DNA from: Callipepla californica brunnescens
Taxonomy: Eukaryota; Chordata; Aves; Galliformes; Odontophoridae
Assembly (NCBI GenBank): GCA_023055505.1
Contig: JALIRH010000098.1
Location: 1-64,000 of the forward strand
Length of the DNA stretch: 64,000 nt
Direction of reading: 5' to 3'
Position 1 is the stretch's first letter. Every line of letters starts with the position of its first letter. Of the stretch, positions 1-11,852 are shown piece after piece. The notes under the pieces are model-generated. The model saw only the letters and a list, made by a program, of their open reading frames with translations. It had not been told where the DNA came from and searched no databases. A program made the translations under genes and the position numbers.

Positions 1-930
1 GGGTGTGAGAAGGCACCGGCCTTGGATTTCATTTGGAGATTGGGTAAGGTTTAGGAATAGGAATAACATTGGTGTTTAAAAGATGATTAGTGTTAGTATT
101 AGGGATAGGGTTACGGTTAGAGTTTAGTTAGGGTTGTTAGTTTTAGAGTGAGGGATAGGGGTATGGTTTGGTCTAGTACTTGGGTTAGGGTTTGGGATAG
201 TCCTAGCATTAGTGTTAGGGTTAGGGTTCCGTTAGGGTTGTGGTAATCTGATGCTAGGTGTCGGGATTAGGGTTGTGCTTAAATGTGGGTTTGGTTTGAG
301 GGTCAGAGTTAGGGTTAGGGGAGAGTTAGAATTAGGGTAAGAGTTAGGATTAGGTTTAGGATTAGGATAAAGATTAGGTTAGGATTAGTGTTGGCTTTAG
401 GGTTGTGTCTGGGAGAAGGGTTAGTGTTAGGGATAGACTTAGGGTAAGAGTAAGTGTTAGGAATAGGCATAGGTTTTGGGAAAGTTTCAGAGTTTGGACT
501 GGATTTATGATTAGGGTTAGGGACAAAGATTTTTTGAGATTTGTGATTAGATTTAGGGAGAAAAGTAGGCTGACTTGTGGTGTTAGCAGTAGGTTTAGGT
601 TTAGGTTTAGGTTTAGGATTCCATTTGTATTTATTGATCGGGGTTGGGTTAGTTGGAGTGTAAAGGTCAGAGTAGGGTTAGGCCTTGGGATAGGGTTAAG
701 GTTTGGAATAGGATTAGGATTCAAATGATGTTACGGGTTGGTGTTAGGGTTAGGGAAAGGTTAGGATCAGGGTTGAGGTCAGGGTTAGGTATAGGAAAAG
801 GGTTAGTGTTAGGGCTAGGGCAATTGGAAGGGTTAGGCTTAGGCTTAGATATTAGGGTTAGGTTTAGGCGGAGGTTTGGTTCGAGTGTCAGGGTGAGAGA
901 AGGGGTAGGCCTGGGGTTTGGTTTTGGGTT

Positions 931-1119
931 ACATCATACAAATCATCCCATACATTAGCTGGGGTGGGAGGTGCAAGGAACAGCCAGCAAAGTGCTGAGT
1001 TCATTCCAATCAGAGGACCTGAAGATCGGGTAGCTACTATCAAACCGTTTGTGTTGCCAATTCCGATGATATTTATGGGGCCCTGATGTTATGGTTCAGT
1101 GGGGAGTCACTATCAAGTC
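931..1119 (+). pseudogene. Retroviral protease fragment embedded in macrosatellite unit 1
   Basis: A 189-bp non-telomeric island. Its translation contains the C-terminal retroviral protease signature IRGPEDRVATIKPFVLPIP, followed by a stop, in the layout seen at class II protease/RT boundaries. It is virtually identical to 11664-11852, where the same reading runs on into reverse transcriptase. It sits exactly at the switch from the TTAGGG-like to the CCCTAA-like strand. It has no catalytic site and no coding capacity of its own. Confidence 0.88.
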
Positions 1120-2935
1120 CAAACCCAATCCAAACCCCAAACCTACTCCTATTCCTAAACCTTATCTTAACCCTAAACCAAACCCAAACCCAAGGCCCTC
1201 CCCTTCTCTCAGCCTAACACTCAAACTAACCTAAACCCGAAACTAACCCTACATTTATCCTAATCTTATCCATATTCTAAGGCCTAACCCTACTCTGACC
1301 AGAAAGCTCATGTTGTCTAAAATCTACCCCTTACCTAAAACCTAAATCGACAAAAAAACCTAACCCGAAACCTCAACCTAACTCTTCTCCTAACTAGAAC
1401 ACCAGCACTTCACCTTACCCTAACTGGAAACCTAGGACTAAATCCTTACCTTGTCCAGAACCCTATTCCTAACCCAAACCAGAATTCTAACCTCTACCCT
1501 AACCAAAACCCTTCCCCTAAACCTAAACCTAATGCTACCCTCAACCAAACCCTAGCCCTAAATCCTACCCTAAAACCAACACCACGTTTAAGCTCAAACC
1601 TCAAGCCTCAAAGAAAGCATCAGATTACCGCAGATCTCACCTAACACTAACCCCAATCCAATCCCTACTACTAACCCCAAACCCAATCCAAACACCAAAA
1701 CTATTCCTATTCCTAAACCTAACACTAAGCCAGAACCAAACCCAAGGCCTACCCCTTCTCTCAGCCTGACACTCAAACTAACCTAGACCTGAACGCAACG
1801 CTAAATCAAATACTAAAACTCACCCTTAGCCAAGGCCCTTTTAGGACCCTTCCCTGGTCCTAAAACTAAAGAGAACCCTACCCCTTCCACTAAACCTTCA
1901 TCTACATCCCTAACCCTTACCCTAAACCTAAATCTACACCAAAACCTAACCCTAACCCTAACATGTCTTCTAACTGTAAAACTAACGCTTCACCTAACCC
2001 GAACTGAAACCCCAGGACTAAACCTTACCTAACACCTAGCTATATTCCTAACCCTATCCTGAAACCTAACGTTAACCCTAACCCTAAAAACAACTTGGAA
2101 CCAAACCCTAACCCTAACCTAACCCTTATCAGAACCCTAAATCTAATCCTAACCGTTACCTCAATTGAACTCCAATTCTTCCTGAAATCTAAATGGGACC
2201 TTAAAACCAACCCCAGATTGAAGCCCAACCCTAAACCTAACACAAAGCATTAGATTACCACAGCCATCACCTAACTCTAACCCCAGCCTTAACGCTAATA
2301 CTATCCCAAACACTATTCCAATTCCTAAACCCAACACAAACCCAAAAACACAAAGCCTACAATTCTCACAGCCTAACACTGAAAGGAAACCTAAATCTTA
2401 CCCTAACTCTAAAACTAATCCAAAGCATGACCACAATTTAAACTCTAAATCTACCTTCAAACTAAAGCTGACCCTAACACCAACCTCAAGTAAAAGCCCA
2501 ACCCTAAGCCTAACACAAAGCATTAGATTACCACAACGCTCACCTAACTTCTAACCCCCACCCTAACACTAATACTAAAGCAATCAGATTCCAAATACTA
2601 ACACAATTCCTATTCTGAAACCCAAAACTATTCCAAAAACAAACCCAAGGCCTAACCTTTCTCTCACCCTAACAATCAAAGAAAACCTATTCCTAAACCT
2701 AATCCTAAATCTAGTCCTAACCCTCACCCTTAATCTAACCCCAACCCCCACCCAGAAGCTAACACTTAGCATTGTACAATACCTAAACGTACCCCTAATC
2801 CTTATCACTAAACCTAAAAGGAACCTGAAACATAGTGCTAAATCCGAACCCTAACCCTGAAGACTAACGCTAACAATGAACCAATTCCTATACCTTTTCC
2901 TTCCTCCAAATTGATTCCTAGCACTAACCCTAACC

Positions 2936-4560
2936 CTACATTAACCCTATCCTAACCCCAACCCTAACCCTAGCCCTAAACTACATTAACCCTAACCCTA
3001 ACCCTAACCCTACCCCTAACCTAACTCTAACCCTAACCCTAACCCTAAACCTAATGCTAACCCTTACCCTACCCTAACCCTAACCCTACCATACCCTAAC
3101 CCTAACCTACCCTAACACTAACCCTAACCCTAACCCTAAACCTAAACCTAAACCTAACCCTAACCCTAACCCTAATTCCTAACCCTTACCTTAACTGTAT
3201 CACAATCCCTATCCTAATTCTTACCCTAACCCTAACCCGTACCTAACCCTAACCCTAACCCTAACCCTAACCCTAACTCTAACCTTAACCCTAACCCTAA
3301 CCGTAACCTAACCCTAACCCTAATCCTAACCCTAACCCTAACTCTAATTCCTAACCCTTACCTTAACTGTATCACAATCCCTATCCTAATTCTTACCCTA
3401 ACCCTAACCCTTACCTAACCCTAACCCTAACCCTAACCCTAACTCTCACCTTAACCCTAACCCTAACCCTAACCTAACCCTAACCCTAACCCTAACCCTA
3501 ACCTAACCCTAACCCTAACCCTAACCCTAACCCTAACCCTAACCCTAAACTCAACCCTAACCCTAACTCTAACCTTAACCCTAAACCTAACAATAAATTT
3601 AACCCTAACCCTAACACTAACCCTAACCCTAATTTTACCCTAACCCTAAGCATACCCTAACCCTAACCCTAAACCTAACCCTAACCCCAACCCTAACCTA
3701 ACCCTAACCCTAACCCTAACCCTAACCCTAACCCTAACCCTAACAATAAATTTAACCTTAACCCTAACCCTAACCCTACCCTAACCCTAACCCTAACCCT
3801 AACCCTAACCCTAACCCTAACCCTAACCCTAACCCTACCCTAACCCTAACCCTAACCCTAACCCTAACCCTAACCCTAACCCTAACCCTACCCTAACCCT
3901 ATCCCTAACCCTAACCCTAACCCTAACCCTTACCCTAACCCTAGCCTAACCCAAACCCTAACCCTTACCCTGCCCTAACCCTAACCCTAACCCTAACCCT
4001 ACCCCTAACCCTACTTTACCCTAACCCTAATCCTAACACTAACTCTAACTTTATTCCTTTCCCTAACACTAATCCAATCCCGAACCCTAACCCTAATCCT
4101 AGCCCTAACTCTAACTTTATTCGTAACCCTACCCCTAATCCAAACAATAACCCTTACCCTAATCAAACCCTATCCCTATTCCTAACCCTTACCCTAACCG
4201 TATCACAATCCCTATCCTAACTCTTACCATAACCCAAACCCTAACCTAACCCTAACCCTAACCCTAACCCTATCCCTAACCCTTACCCTAACCCTAACCC
4301 TACCCTAACCTTAACTCTACCCTAACCGTATCCCTACCCTAACCCTAACCCTAATCCTAGCCCTTACTCTAACTTTATTCCTAACCCTACCCCTGATCCA
4401 AACACTAACCCTAACCTTAATGTAACCCTAACCCTATTCCTAACCCTTACCCTAACTGTATCCCATTCCCTATCCTAACTCTTACCATAACCCTAACCCT
4501 GATGCTAATGCTAACCCTAACCCTGAATCTAACCCTTACCCTAACCCTATCCCTTACCCA
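2936..4560 (-). repeat. Interstitial near-canonical telomeric tract (unit 1)
   Basis: Long runs of CCCTAA on the plus strand (TTAGGG on the minus strand), with occasional single-base variants, CCTAACC shortenings and a recurring spacer containing CCTTAACTGTATCACAATCC. It is far purer than the flanking arms. It matches the vertebrate telomere repeat and is best read as an interstitial telomeric sequence. Confidence 0.95.
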
Positions 4561-6305
4561 GAAGCTAACACTTAGCGTTGTACAATACCTAACCGTACCC
4601 TAACCCTATCCCTAAACCTAAAAGGAACCCAAACTCTAACCCTAAATCTGTCCCTGAGCCTAACCTTCAACCTTACCCTAACCTTAACCCTAACCCTGTT
4701 CCATTCTCTAAACATATCTGTAAGCATTACCTTCATCCTAACTCAAACTCTACCCTAACCCTATCCCTTTGACCCCAACACAAAACCCAGATTGAGCCTG
4801 ACCCTAACCTAGGTAGCATCAAGTGTATGTAGGGTGAATTTGAGTTTTAGGGTCAAAGTTAAATTGTTAGTTTTAGGGTTAGGGTGAAGGATTGCTTTAG
4901 TTCTAGTATTAGGGTGTTTGGGGTTAGGGTTAGGGTAAGGATTTTGGAGTGGATTAGGTTTAGGGTCAGGTTTGGGGGAGTTTTGGGGTTAGGGTTAGAT
5001 TTAGGATTAGGGTTAGCAAAAAAGTTGTTTTAGTTTTAGTTTAGGTTAGTGCTAGGATTAGGTTGAGTGTTCTTGTGAAGTTTAGGTTTAGGGTTAGGTT
5101 TAGGTTTAGATTGAGGTTTAGGGTAAGGAGTAGGGTTCATTTGACTTTTAGGGTCAGAGTAGAGTTAAGTCGTGTTAGGGTTAAGGTTAAGAACAGGATT
5201 CAGATTCCAATTAGGTTTTGGGTTCCTACTAGGGATAGGCCTCAAATTAGTGTTAAGGTTAGGGTTAGGGTTAGGTATAAGGAAAGGGTTAGTGTTAAGG
5301 CCAGGGCAAGTGTATGGTTTAGGGTAAAGATTGGATTTAGGGTTAGGTTTAGATGTAGGTTTGGTTTGATCGTTAGGGTGTGAGAAGGCACCGGCCTTGG
5401 ATTTCATTTGGAGATTGGGTAAGGTTTAGGAATAGGAATAACATTGGTGTTTAAAAGATGATTAGTGTTAGTATTAGGGATAGGGTTACGGTTAGAGTTT
5501 AGTTAGGGTTGTTAGTTTTAGAGTGAGGGATAGGGGTATGGTTTGGTCTAGTACTTGGGTTAGGGTTTGGGATAGTCCTAGCATTAGTGTTAGGGTTAGG
5601 GTTCCGTTAGGGTTGTGGTAATCTGATGCTAGGTGTCGGGATTAGGGTTGTGCTTAAATGTGGGTTTGGTTTGAGGGTCAGAGTTAGGGTTAGGGGAGAG
5701 TTAGAATTAGGGTAAGAGTTAGGATTAGGTTTAGGATTAGGATAAAGATTAGGTTAGGATTAGTGTTGGCTTTAGGGTTGTGTCTGGGAGAAGGGTTAGT
5801 GTTAGGGATAGACTTAGGGTAAGAGTAAGTGTTAGGAATAGGCATAGGTTTTGGGAAAGTTTCAGAGTTTGGACTGGATTTATGATTAGGGTTAGGGACA
5901 AAGATTTTTTGAGATTTGTGATTAGATTTAGGGAGAAAAGTAGGCTGACTTGTGGTGTTAGCAGTAGGTTTAGGTTTAGGTTTAGGTTTAGGATTCCATT
6001 TGTATTTATTGATCGGGGTTGGGTTAGTTGGAGTGTAAAGGTCAGAGTAGGGTTAGGCCTTGGGATAGGGTTAAGGTTTGGAATAGGATTAGGATTCAAA
6101 TGATGTTACGGGTTGGTGTTAGGGTTAGGGAAAGGTTAGGATCAGGGTTGAGGTCAGGGTTAGGTATAGGAAAAGGGTTAGTGTTAGGGCTAGGGCAATT
6201 GGAAGGGTTAGGCTTAGGCTTAGATATTAGGGTTAGGTTTAGGCGGAGGTTTGGTTGGAGTGTCAGGGTGAGAGAAGGGGTAGGCCTGGGGTTTGGTTTT
6301 GGGTT

Positions 6306-6494
6306 ACATCATACAAATCATCCCATACATTAGCTGGGGTGGGAGGTGCAAGGAACAGCCAGCAAAGTGCTGAGTTCATTCCAATCAGAGGACCTGAAGA
6401 TCGGGTAGCTACTATCAAACCGTTTGTGTTGCCAATTCCGATGATATTTATGGGGCCCTGATGTTATGGTTCAGTGGGGAGTCACTATCAAGTC
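6306..6494 (+). pseudogene. Retroviral protease fragment embedded in macrosatellite unit 2
   Basis: Second copy of the 189-bp protease island, with the same boundaries as in unit 1, at the same TTAGGG-to-CCCTAA switch. Identical ends in both units show it was amplified with the macrosatellite and did not insert twice. Confidence 0.88.
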
Positions 6495-8288
6495 CAAACC
6501 CAATCCAAACCCCAAACCTACTCCTATTCCTAAACCTTATCTTAACCCTAAACCAAACCCAAACCCAAGGCCCTCCCCTTCTCTCAGCCTAACACTCAAA
6601 CTAACCTAAACCCGAAACTAACCCTACATTTATCCTAATCTTATCCATATTCTAAGGCCTAACCCTACTCTGACCAGAAAGCTCATGTTGTCTAAAATCT
6701 ACCCCTTACCTAAAACCTAAATCGACAAAAAAACCTAACCCGAAACCTCAACCTAACTCTTCTCCTAACTAGAACACCAGCACTTCACCTTACCCTAACT
6801 GGAAACCTAGGACTAAATCCTTACCTTGTCCAGAACCCTATTCCTAACCCAAACCAGAATTCTAACCTCTACCCTAACCAAAACCCTTCCCCTAAACCTA
6901 AACCTAATGCTACCCTCAACCAAACCCTAGCCCTAAATCCTACCCTAAAACCAACACCACGTTTAAGCTCAAACCTCAAGCCTCAAAGAAAGCATCAGAT
7001 TACCGCAGATCTCACCTAACACTAACCCCAATCCAATCCCTACTACTAACCCCAAACCCAATCCAAACACCAAAACTATTCCTATTCCTAAACCTAACAC
7101 TAAGCCAGAACCAAACCCAAGGCCTACCCCTTCTCTCAGCCTGACACTCAAACTAACCTAGACCTGAACGCAACGCTAAATCAAATACTAAAACTCACCC
7201 TTAGCCAAGGCCCTTTTAGGACCCTTCCCTGGTCCTAAAACTAAAGAGAACCTTTCATCTACATCCCTAACCCTTACCCTAAACCTAAATCTACACCAAA
7301 ACCTAACCCTAACCCTAACATGTCTTCTAACTGTAAAACTAACGCTTCACATAACCCGAACTGAAACCCCAGGACTAAACCTTACCTAACACCTAGCTAT
7401 ATTCCTAACCCTATCCTGAAACCTAACGTTAACCCTAACCCTAAAAACAACTTGGAACCAAACCCTAACCCTAACCTAACCCTTATCAGAACCCTAAATC
7501 TAATCCTAACCGTTACCTCAATTGAACTCCAATTCTTCCTGAAATCTAAATGGGACCTTAAAACCAACCCCAGATTGAAGCCCAACCCTAAACCTAACAC
7601 AAAGCATTAGATTACCACAGCCATCACCTAACTCTAACCCCAGCCTTAACGCTAATACTATCCCAAACACTATTCCAATTCCTAAACCCAACACAAACCC
7701 AAAAACACAAAGCCTACAATTCTCACAGCCTAACACTGAAAGGAAACCTAAATCTTACCCTAACTCTAAAACTAATCCAAAGCATGACCACAATTTAAAC
7801 TCTAAATCTACCTTCAAACTAAAGCTGACCCTAACACCAACCTCAAGTAAAAGCCCAACCCTAAGCCTAACACAAAGCATTAGATTACCACAACGCTCAC
7901 CTAACTTCTAACCCCCACCCTAACACTAATACTAAAGCAATCAGATTCCAAATACTAACACAATTCCTATTCTGAAACCCAAAACTATTCCAAAAACAAA
8001 CCCAAGGCCTAACCTTTCTCTCACCCTAACAATCAAAGAAAACCTATTCCTAAACCTAATCCTAAATCTAGTCCTAACCCTAACCCTCACCCTTAATCTA
8101 ACCCCAACCCCCACCCAGAAGCTAACACTTAGCATTGTACAATACCTAAACGTACCCCTAATCCTTATCACTAAACCTAAAAGGAAACTGAAACATAGTG
8201 CTAAATCCGAACCCTAACCCTGAAGACTAACGCTAACAATGAACCAATTCCTATACCTTTTCCTTCCTCCAAATTGATTCCTAGCACT

Positions 8289-9915
8289 AACCCTAACCCT
8301 ACATTAACCCTATCCTAACCCTAACCCTAACCCTAGCCCTAAACTACATTAACCCTAACCCTAACCCTAACCCTAACCCTAGCCCTAACCTAACTCTAAC
8401 CCTAACCCTAACCCTAAACCTAATGCTAACCCTTACCCTACCCTAACCCTAACCCTACCATACCCTAACCCTAACCTACCCTAACACTAACCCTAACCCT
8501 AACCCTAAACCTAAACCTAAACCTAAACCTAACCCTAACCCTAACCCTAACCCTAATTCCTAACCCTTACCTTAACTGTATCACAATCCCTATCCTAATT
8601 CTTACCCTAACCCTAACCCTTACCTAACCCTAACCCTAACCCTAACCCTAACCCTAACCCTAACCCTAACCCTAACTCTAACCTTAACCCTAACCCTAAC
8701 CCTAACCTAACCCTAACCCTAATCCTAACCCTAACTCTAATTCCTAACCCTTACCTTAAATGTATCACAATCCCTATCCTAATTCTTACCCTAACCCTAA
8801 CCCTTACCTAACCCTAACCCTAACCCTAACCCTAACTCTCACCTTAACCCTAACCCTAACCCTAACCTAACCCTAACCCTAACCCTAACCCTAACCCTAA
8901 CCTCAACCCTAACCCTAACTCTAACCTTAACCCTAAACCTAACAATAAATTTAACCCTAACCCTAACACTAACCCTAACCCTAATTTTACCCTAACCCTA
9001 AGCATACCCTAACCCTAACCCTAACCCTAACCCTAACCCCAACCCTAACCTAACCCTAACCCTAACCCTAACCCTAACCCTAACCCTAACCCTACCCTAA
9101 CCCTAACCCTAACCCTAACCCTAACCCTAACCCTAACCCTAAAAATAAATTTAACCTTAACCCTAACCCTAACCCTAACCCTACCCTAACCCTAACCCTA
9201 ACCCTAACCCTAACCCTAACCCTAACCCTAAACCTAACACTAACCCTACCCTAACCCTAACCCTAACCCTAACCCTAACCCTAACCCTTACTCTAACCCT
9301 AGCCTAACCCAAACCCTAACCCTTACCCTACCCTAAACCTAACCCTAACCCTAACCCTACCCCTAACCCTACTTTACCCTAACCCTAATCCTAACACTAA
9401 CTCTAACTTTATTCCTTACCCTAACACTAATCCAATCCCGAACCCTAACCCTAATCCTAGCCCTAACTCTAACTTTATTCGTAACCCTACCCCTAATCCA
9501 AACAATAACCCTTACCCTAATCAAACCCTATCCCTATTCCTAACCCTTACCCTAACCGTATCACAATCCCTATCCTAACTCTTACCATAACCCAAACCCT
9601 AACCTAACCCTAACCCTAACCCTAACCCTATCCCTAACCCCTACCCTAACCCTAACCCTACCCTAACCTTAACTCTACCCTAACCGTATCCCTACCCTAA
9701 CCCTAACCCTAATCCTAGCCCTTACTCTAACTTTATTCCTAACCCTACCCCTGATCCAAACACTAACCCTAACCTTAATGTAACCCTAACCCTATTCCTA
9801 ACCCTTACCCTAACTGTATCCCATTCCCTATCCTAACTCTTACCATAACCCTAACCCTGATGCTAATGCTAACCCTAACCCTGAATCTAACCCTTACCCT
9901 AACCCTATCCCTTAC
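8289..9915 (-). repeat. Interstitial near-canonical telomeric tract (unit 2)
   Basis: Counterpart of the tract in unit 1, with the same spacers but different numbers of CCCTAA repeats between them. This suggests replication slippage or unequal exchange acting inside otherwise homogenised units. Confidence 0.94.
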
Positions 9916-10733
9916 CCAGAAGCTAACACTTAGCGTTGTACAATACCTAACCGTACCCTAACCCTATCCCTAAACCTAAAAGGAACCCAAACTCTAACCC
10001 TAAATCTGTCCCTGAGCCTAACCTTCAACCTTACCCTAACCTTAACCCTAACCCTGTTCCATTCTCTAAACATATCTGTAAGCATTACCTTCATCCTAAC
10101 TCAAACTCTACCCTAACCCTATCCCTTTGACCCCAACACAAAACCCAGATTGAGCCTGACCCTAACCTAGGTAGCATCAAGTGTATGTAGGGTGAATTTG
10201 AGTTTTAGGGTCAAAGTTAAATTGTTAGTTTTAGGGTTAGGGTGAAGGATTGCTTTAGTTCTAGTATTAGGGTGTTTGGGGTTAGGGTTAGGGTAAGGAT
10301 TTTGGAGTGGATTAGGTTTAGGGTCAGGTTTGGGGGAGTTTTGGGGTTAGGGTTAGATTTAGGATTAGGGTTAGCAAAAAAGTTGTTTTAGTTTTAGTTT
10401 AGGTTAGTGCTAGGATTAGGTTGAGTGTTCTTGTGAAGTTTAGGTTTAGGGTTAGGTTTAGGTTTAGATTGAGGTTTAGGGTAAGGAGTAGGGTTCATTT
10501 GACTTTTAGGGTCAGAGTAGAGTTAAGTCGTGTTAGGGTTAAGGTTAAGAACAGGATTCAGATTCCAATTAGGTTTTGGGTTCCTACTAGGGATAGGCCT
10601 CAAATTAGTGTTAAGGTTAGGGTTAGGGTTAGGTATAAGGAAAGGGTTAGTGTTAAGGCCAGGGCAAGTGTATGGTTTAGGGTAAAGATTGGATTTAGGG
10701 TTAGGTTTAGATGTAGGTTTGGTTTGATCGTTA

Positions 10734-11852
10734 GGGTGTGAGAAGGCACCGGCCTTGGATTTCATTTGGAGATTGGGTAAGGTTTAGGAATAGGAATAAC
10801 ATTGGTGTTTAAAAGATGATTAGTGTTAGTATTAGGGATAGGGTTACGGTTAGAGTTTAGTTAGGGTTGTTAGTTTTAGAGTGAGGGATAGGGGTATGGT
10901 TTGGTCTAGTACTTGGGTTAGGGTTTGGGATAGTCCTAGCATTAGTGTTAGGGTTAGGGTTCCGTTAGGGTTGTGGTAATCTGATGCTAGGTGTCGGGAT
11001 TAGGGTTGTGCTTAAATGTGGGTTTGGTTTGAGGGTCAGAGTTAGGGTTAGGGGAGAGTTAGAATTAGGGTAAGAGTTAGGATTAGGTTTAGGATTAGGA
11101 TAAAGATTAGGTTAGGATTAGTGTTGGCTTTAGGGTTGTGTCTGGGAGAAGGGTTAGTGTTAGGGATAGACTTAGGGTAAGAGTAAGTGTTAGGAATAGG
11201 CATAGGTTTTGGGAAAGTTTCAGAGTTTGGACTGGATTTATGATTAGGGTTAGGGACAAAGATTTTTTGAGATTTGTGATTAGATTTAGGGAGAAAAGTA
11301 GGCTGACTTGTGGTGTTAGCAGTAGGTTTAGGTTTAGGTTTAGGTTTAGGATTCCATTTGTATTTATTGATCGAGGTTGGGTTAGTTGGAGTGTAAAGGT
11401 CAGAGTAGGGTTAGGCCTTGGGATAGGGTTAAGGTTTGGAATAGGATTAGGATTCAAATGATGTTACGGGTTGGTGTTAGGGTTAGGGAAAGGTTAGGAT
11501 CAGGGTTGAGGTCAGGGTTAGGTATAGGAAAAGGGTTAGTGTTAGGGCTAGGGCAATTGGAAGGGTTAGGCTTAGGCTTAGATATTAGGGTTAGGTTTAG
11601 GCGGAGGTTTGGTTCGAGTGTCAGGGTGAGAGAAGGGGTAGGCCTGGGGTTTGGTTTTGGGTTACATCATACAAATCATCACATACATTAGCTGGGGTGG
11701 GTGGTGCAAGAAACAGCCAGCAAAGTGCTGAGTTCATTCCAATCAGAGGACCTGAAGATCGGGTAGCTACTATCAAACCGTTTGTGTTGCCAATTCCGAT
11801 GATATTTATGGGGCCCTGATGTTATGGTTCAGTGGGGAGTCACTATCAAGTC
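10734..11852. repeat. Telomere-derived macrosatellite, unit 3 (partial)
   Basis: Third copy of the unit, identical to units 1 and 2 apart from scattered substitutions, as far as the end of the 189-bp protease fragment (…CACTATCAAGTC). Units 1 and 2 jump at that base into CCCTAA DNA; this copy instead continues into the rest of the provirus. It is therefore the copy that retains the original retroviral context. Confidence 0.92.
11664..11820 (+). pseudogene. ERV class II protease C-terminal fragment
   Basis: Third copy of the protease island, here in its proviral context. The C-terminal protease signature (GPED…KPFVLPIP) is followed by a stop at the expected start of the conserved region leading to RT. 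The catalytic aspartate region is absent because the element is truncated at the macrosatellite junction. Confidence 0.82.

Larger units (their letters stand above)
1..5375. repeat. Telomere-derived macrosatellite, unit 1
   Basis: First full copy of a ~5.37 kb tandem unit. It starts at GGGTGTGAGAAGGCACCGG, which recurs at 5376 and 10734. In order: a degenerate TTAGGG-rich arm (1-930), a 189-bp retroviral protease fragment (931-1119), a degenerate CCCTAA-rich arm (1120-2935), a nearly pure CCCTAA core (about 2936-4560), a degenerate CCCTAA tail, and a switch back to TTAGGG-like DNA near 4810. Non-telomeric parts of units 1 and 2 are almost identical, so amplification was recent. All ORFs here are low-complexity translations of the repeat and are not genes. 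Confidence 0.93.
5376..10733. repeat. Telomere-derived macrosatellite, unit 2
   Basis: Second full copy, 5358 bp against 5375 bp in unit 1. Most of the length difference is an 18-bp deletion near 7250 (GAGAACC joined to TTTCATCT), where unit 1 keeps CTACCCCTTCCACTAAAC. The CCCTAA core also differs by small repeat-number changes. It carries the same protease fragment and the same two strand switches as unit 1. Confidence 0.93.

Noticed and set aside
374..2808. Open frames of 60-116 residues rich in Asn-Pro-Leu-Thr or Arg-Val-Gly-Leu in the macrosatellite (and their copies at 5.7-8.2, 10.4-11.7, 20.2-21.9, 55-57 and 63.6 kb)
   Set aside because: They are translations of degenerate CCCTAA/TTAGGG repeats, appear in matched pairs on both strands, and have no non-repeat content.
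2936..4560. A telomerase RNA gene (template-like CTAACCCTAA)
   Set aside because: The template word occurs hundreds of times as telomeric DNA. No conserved pseudoknot or H/ACA context is present.
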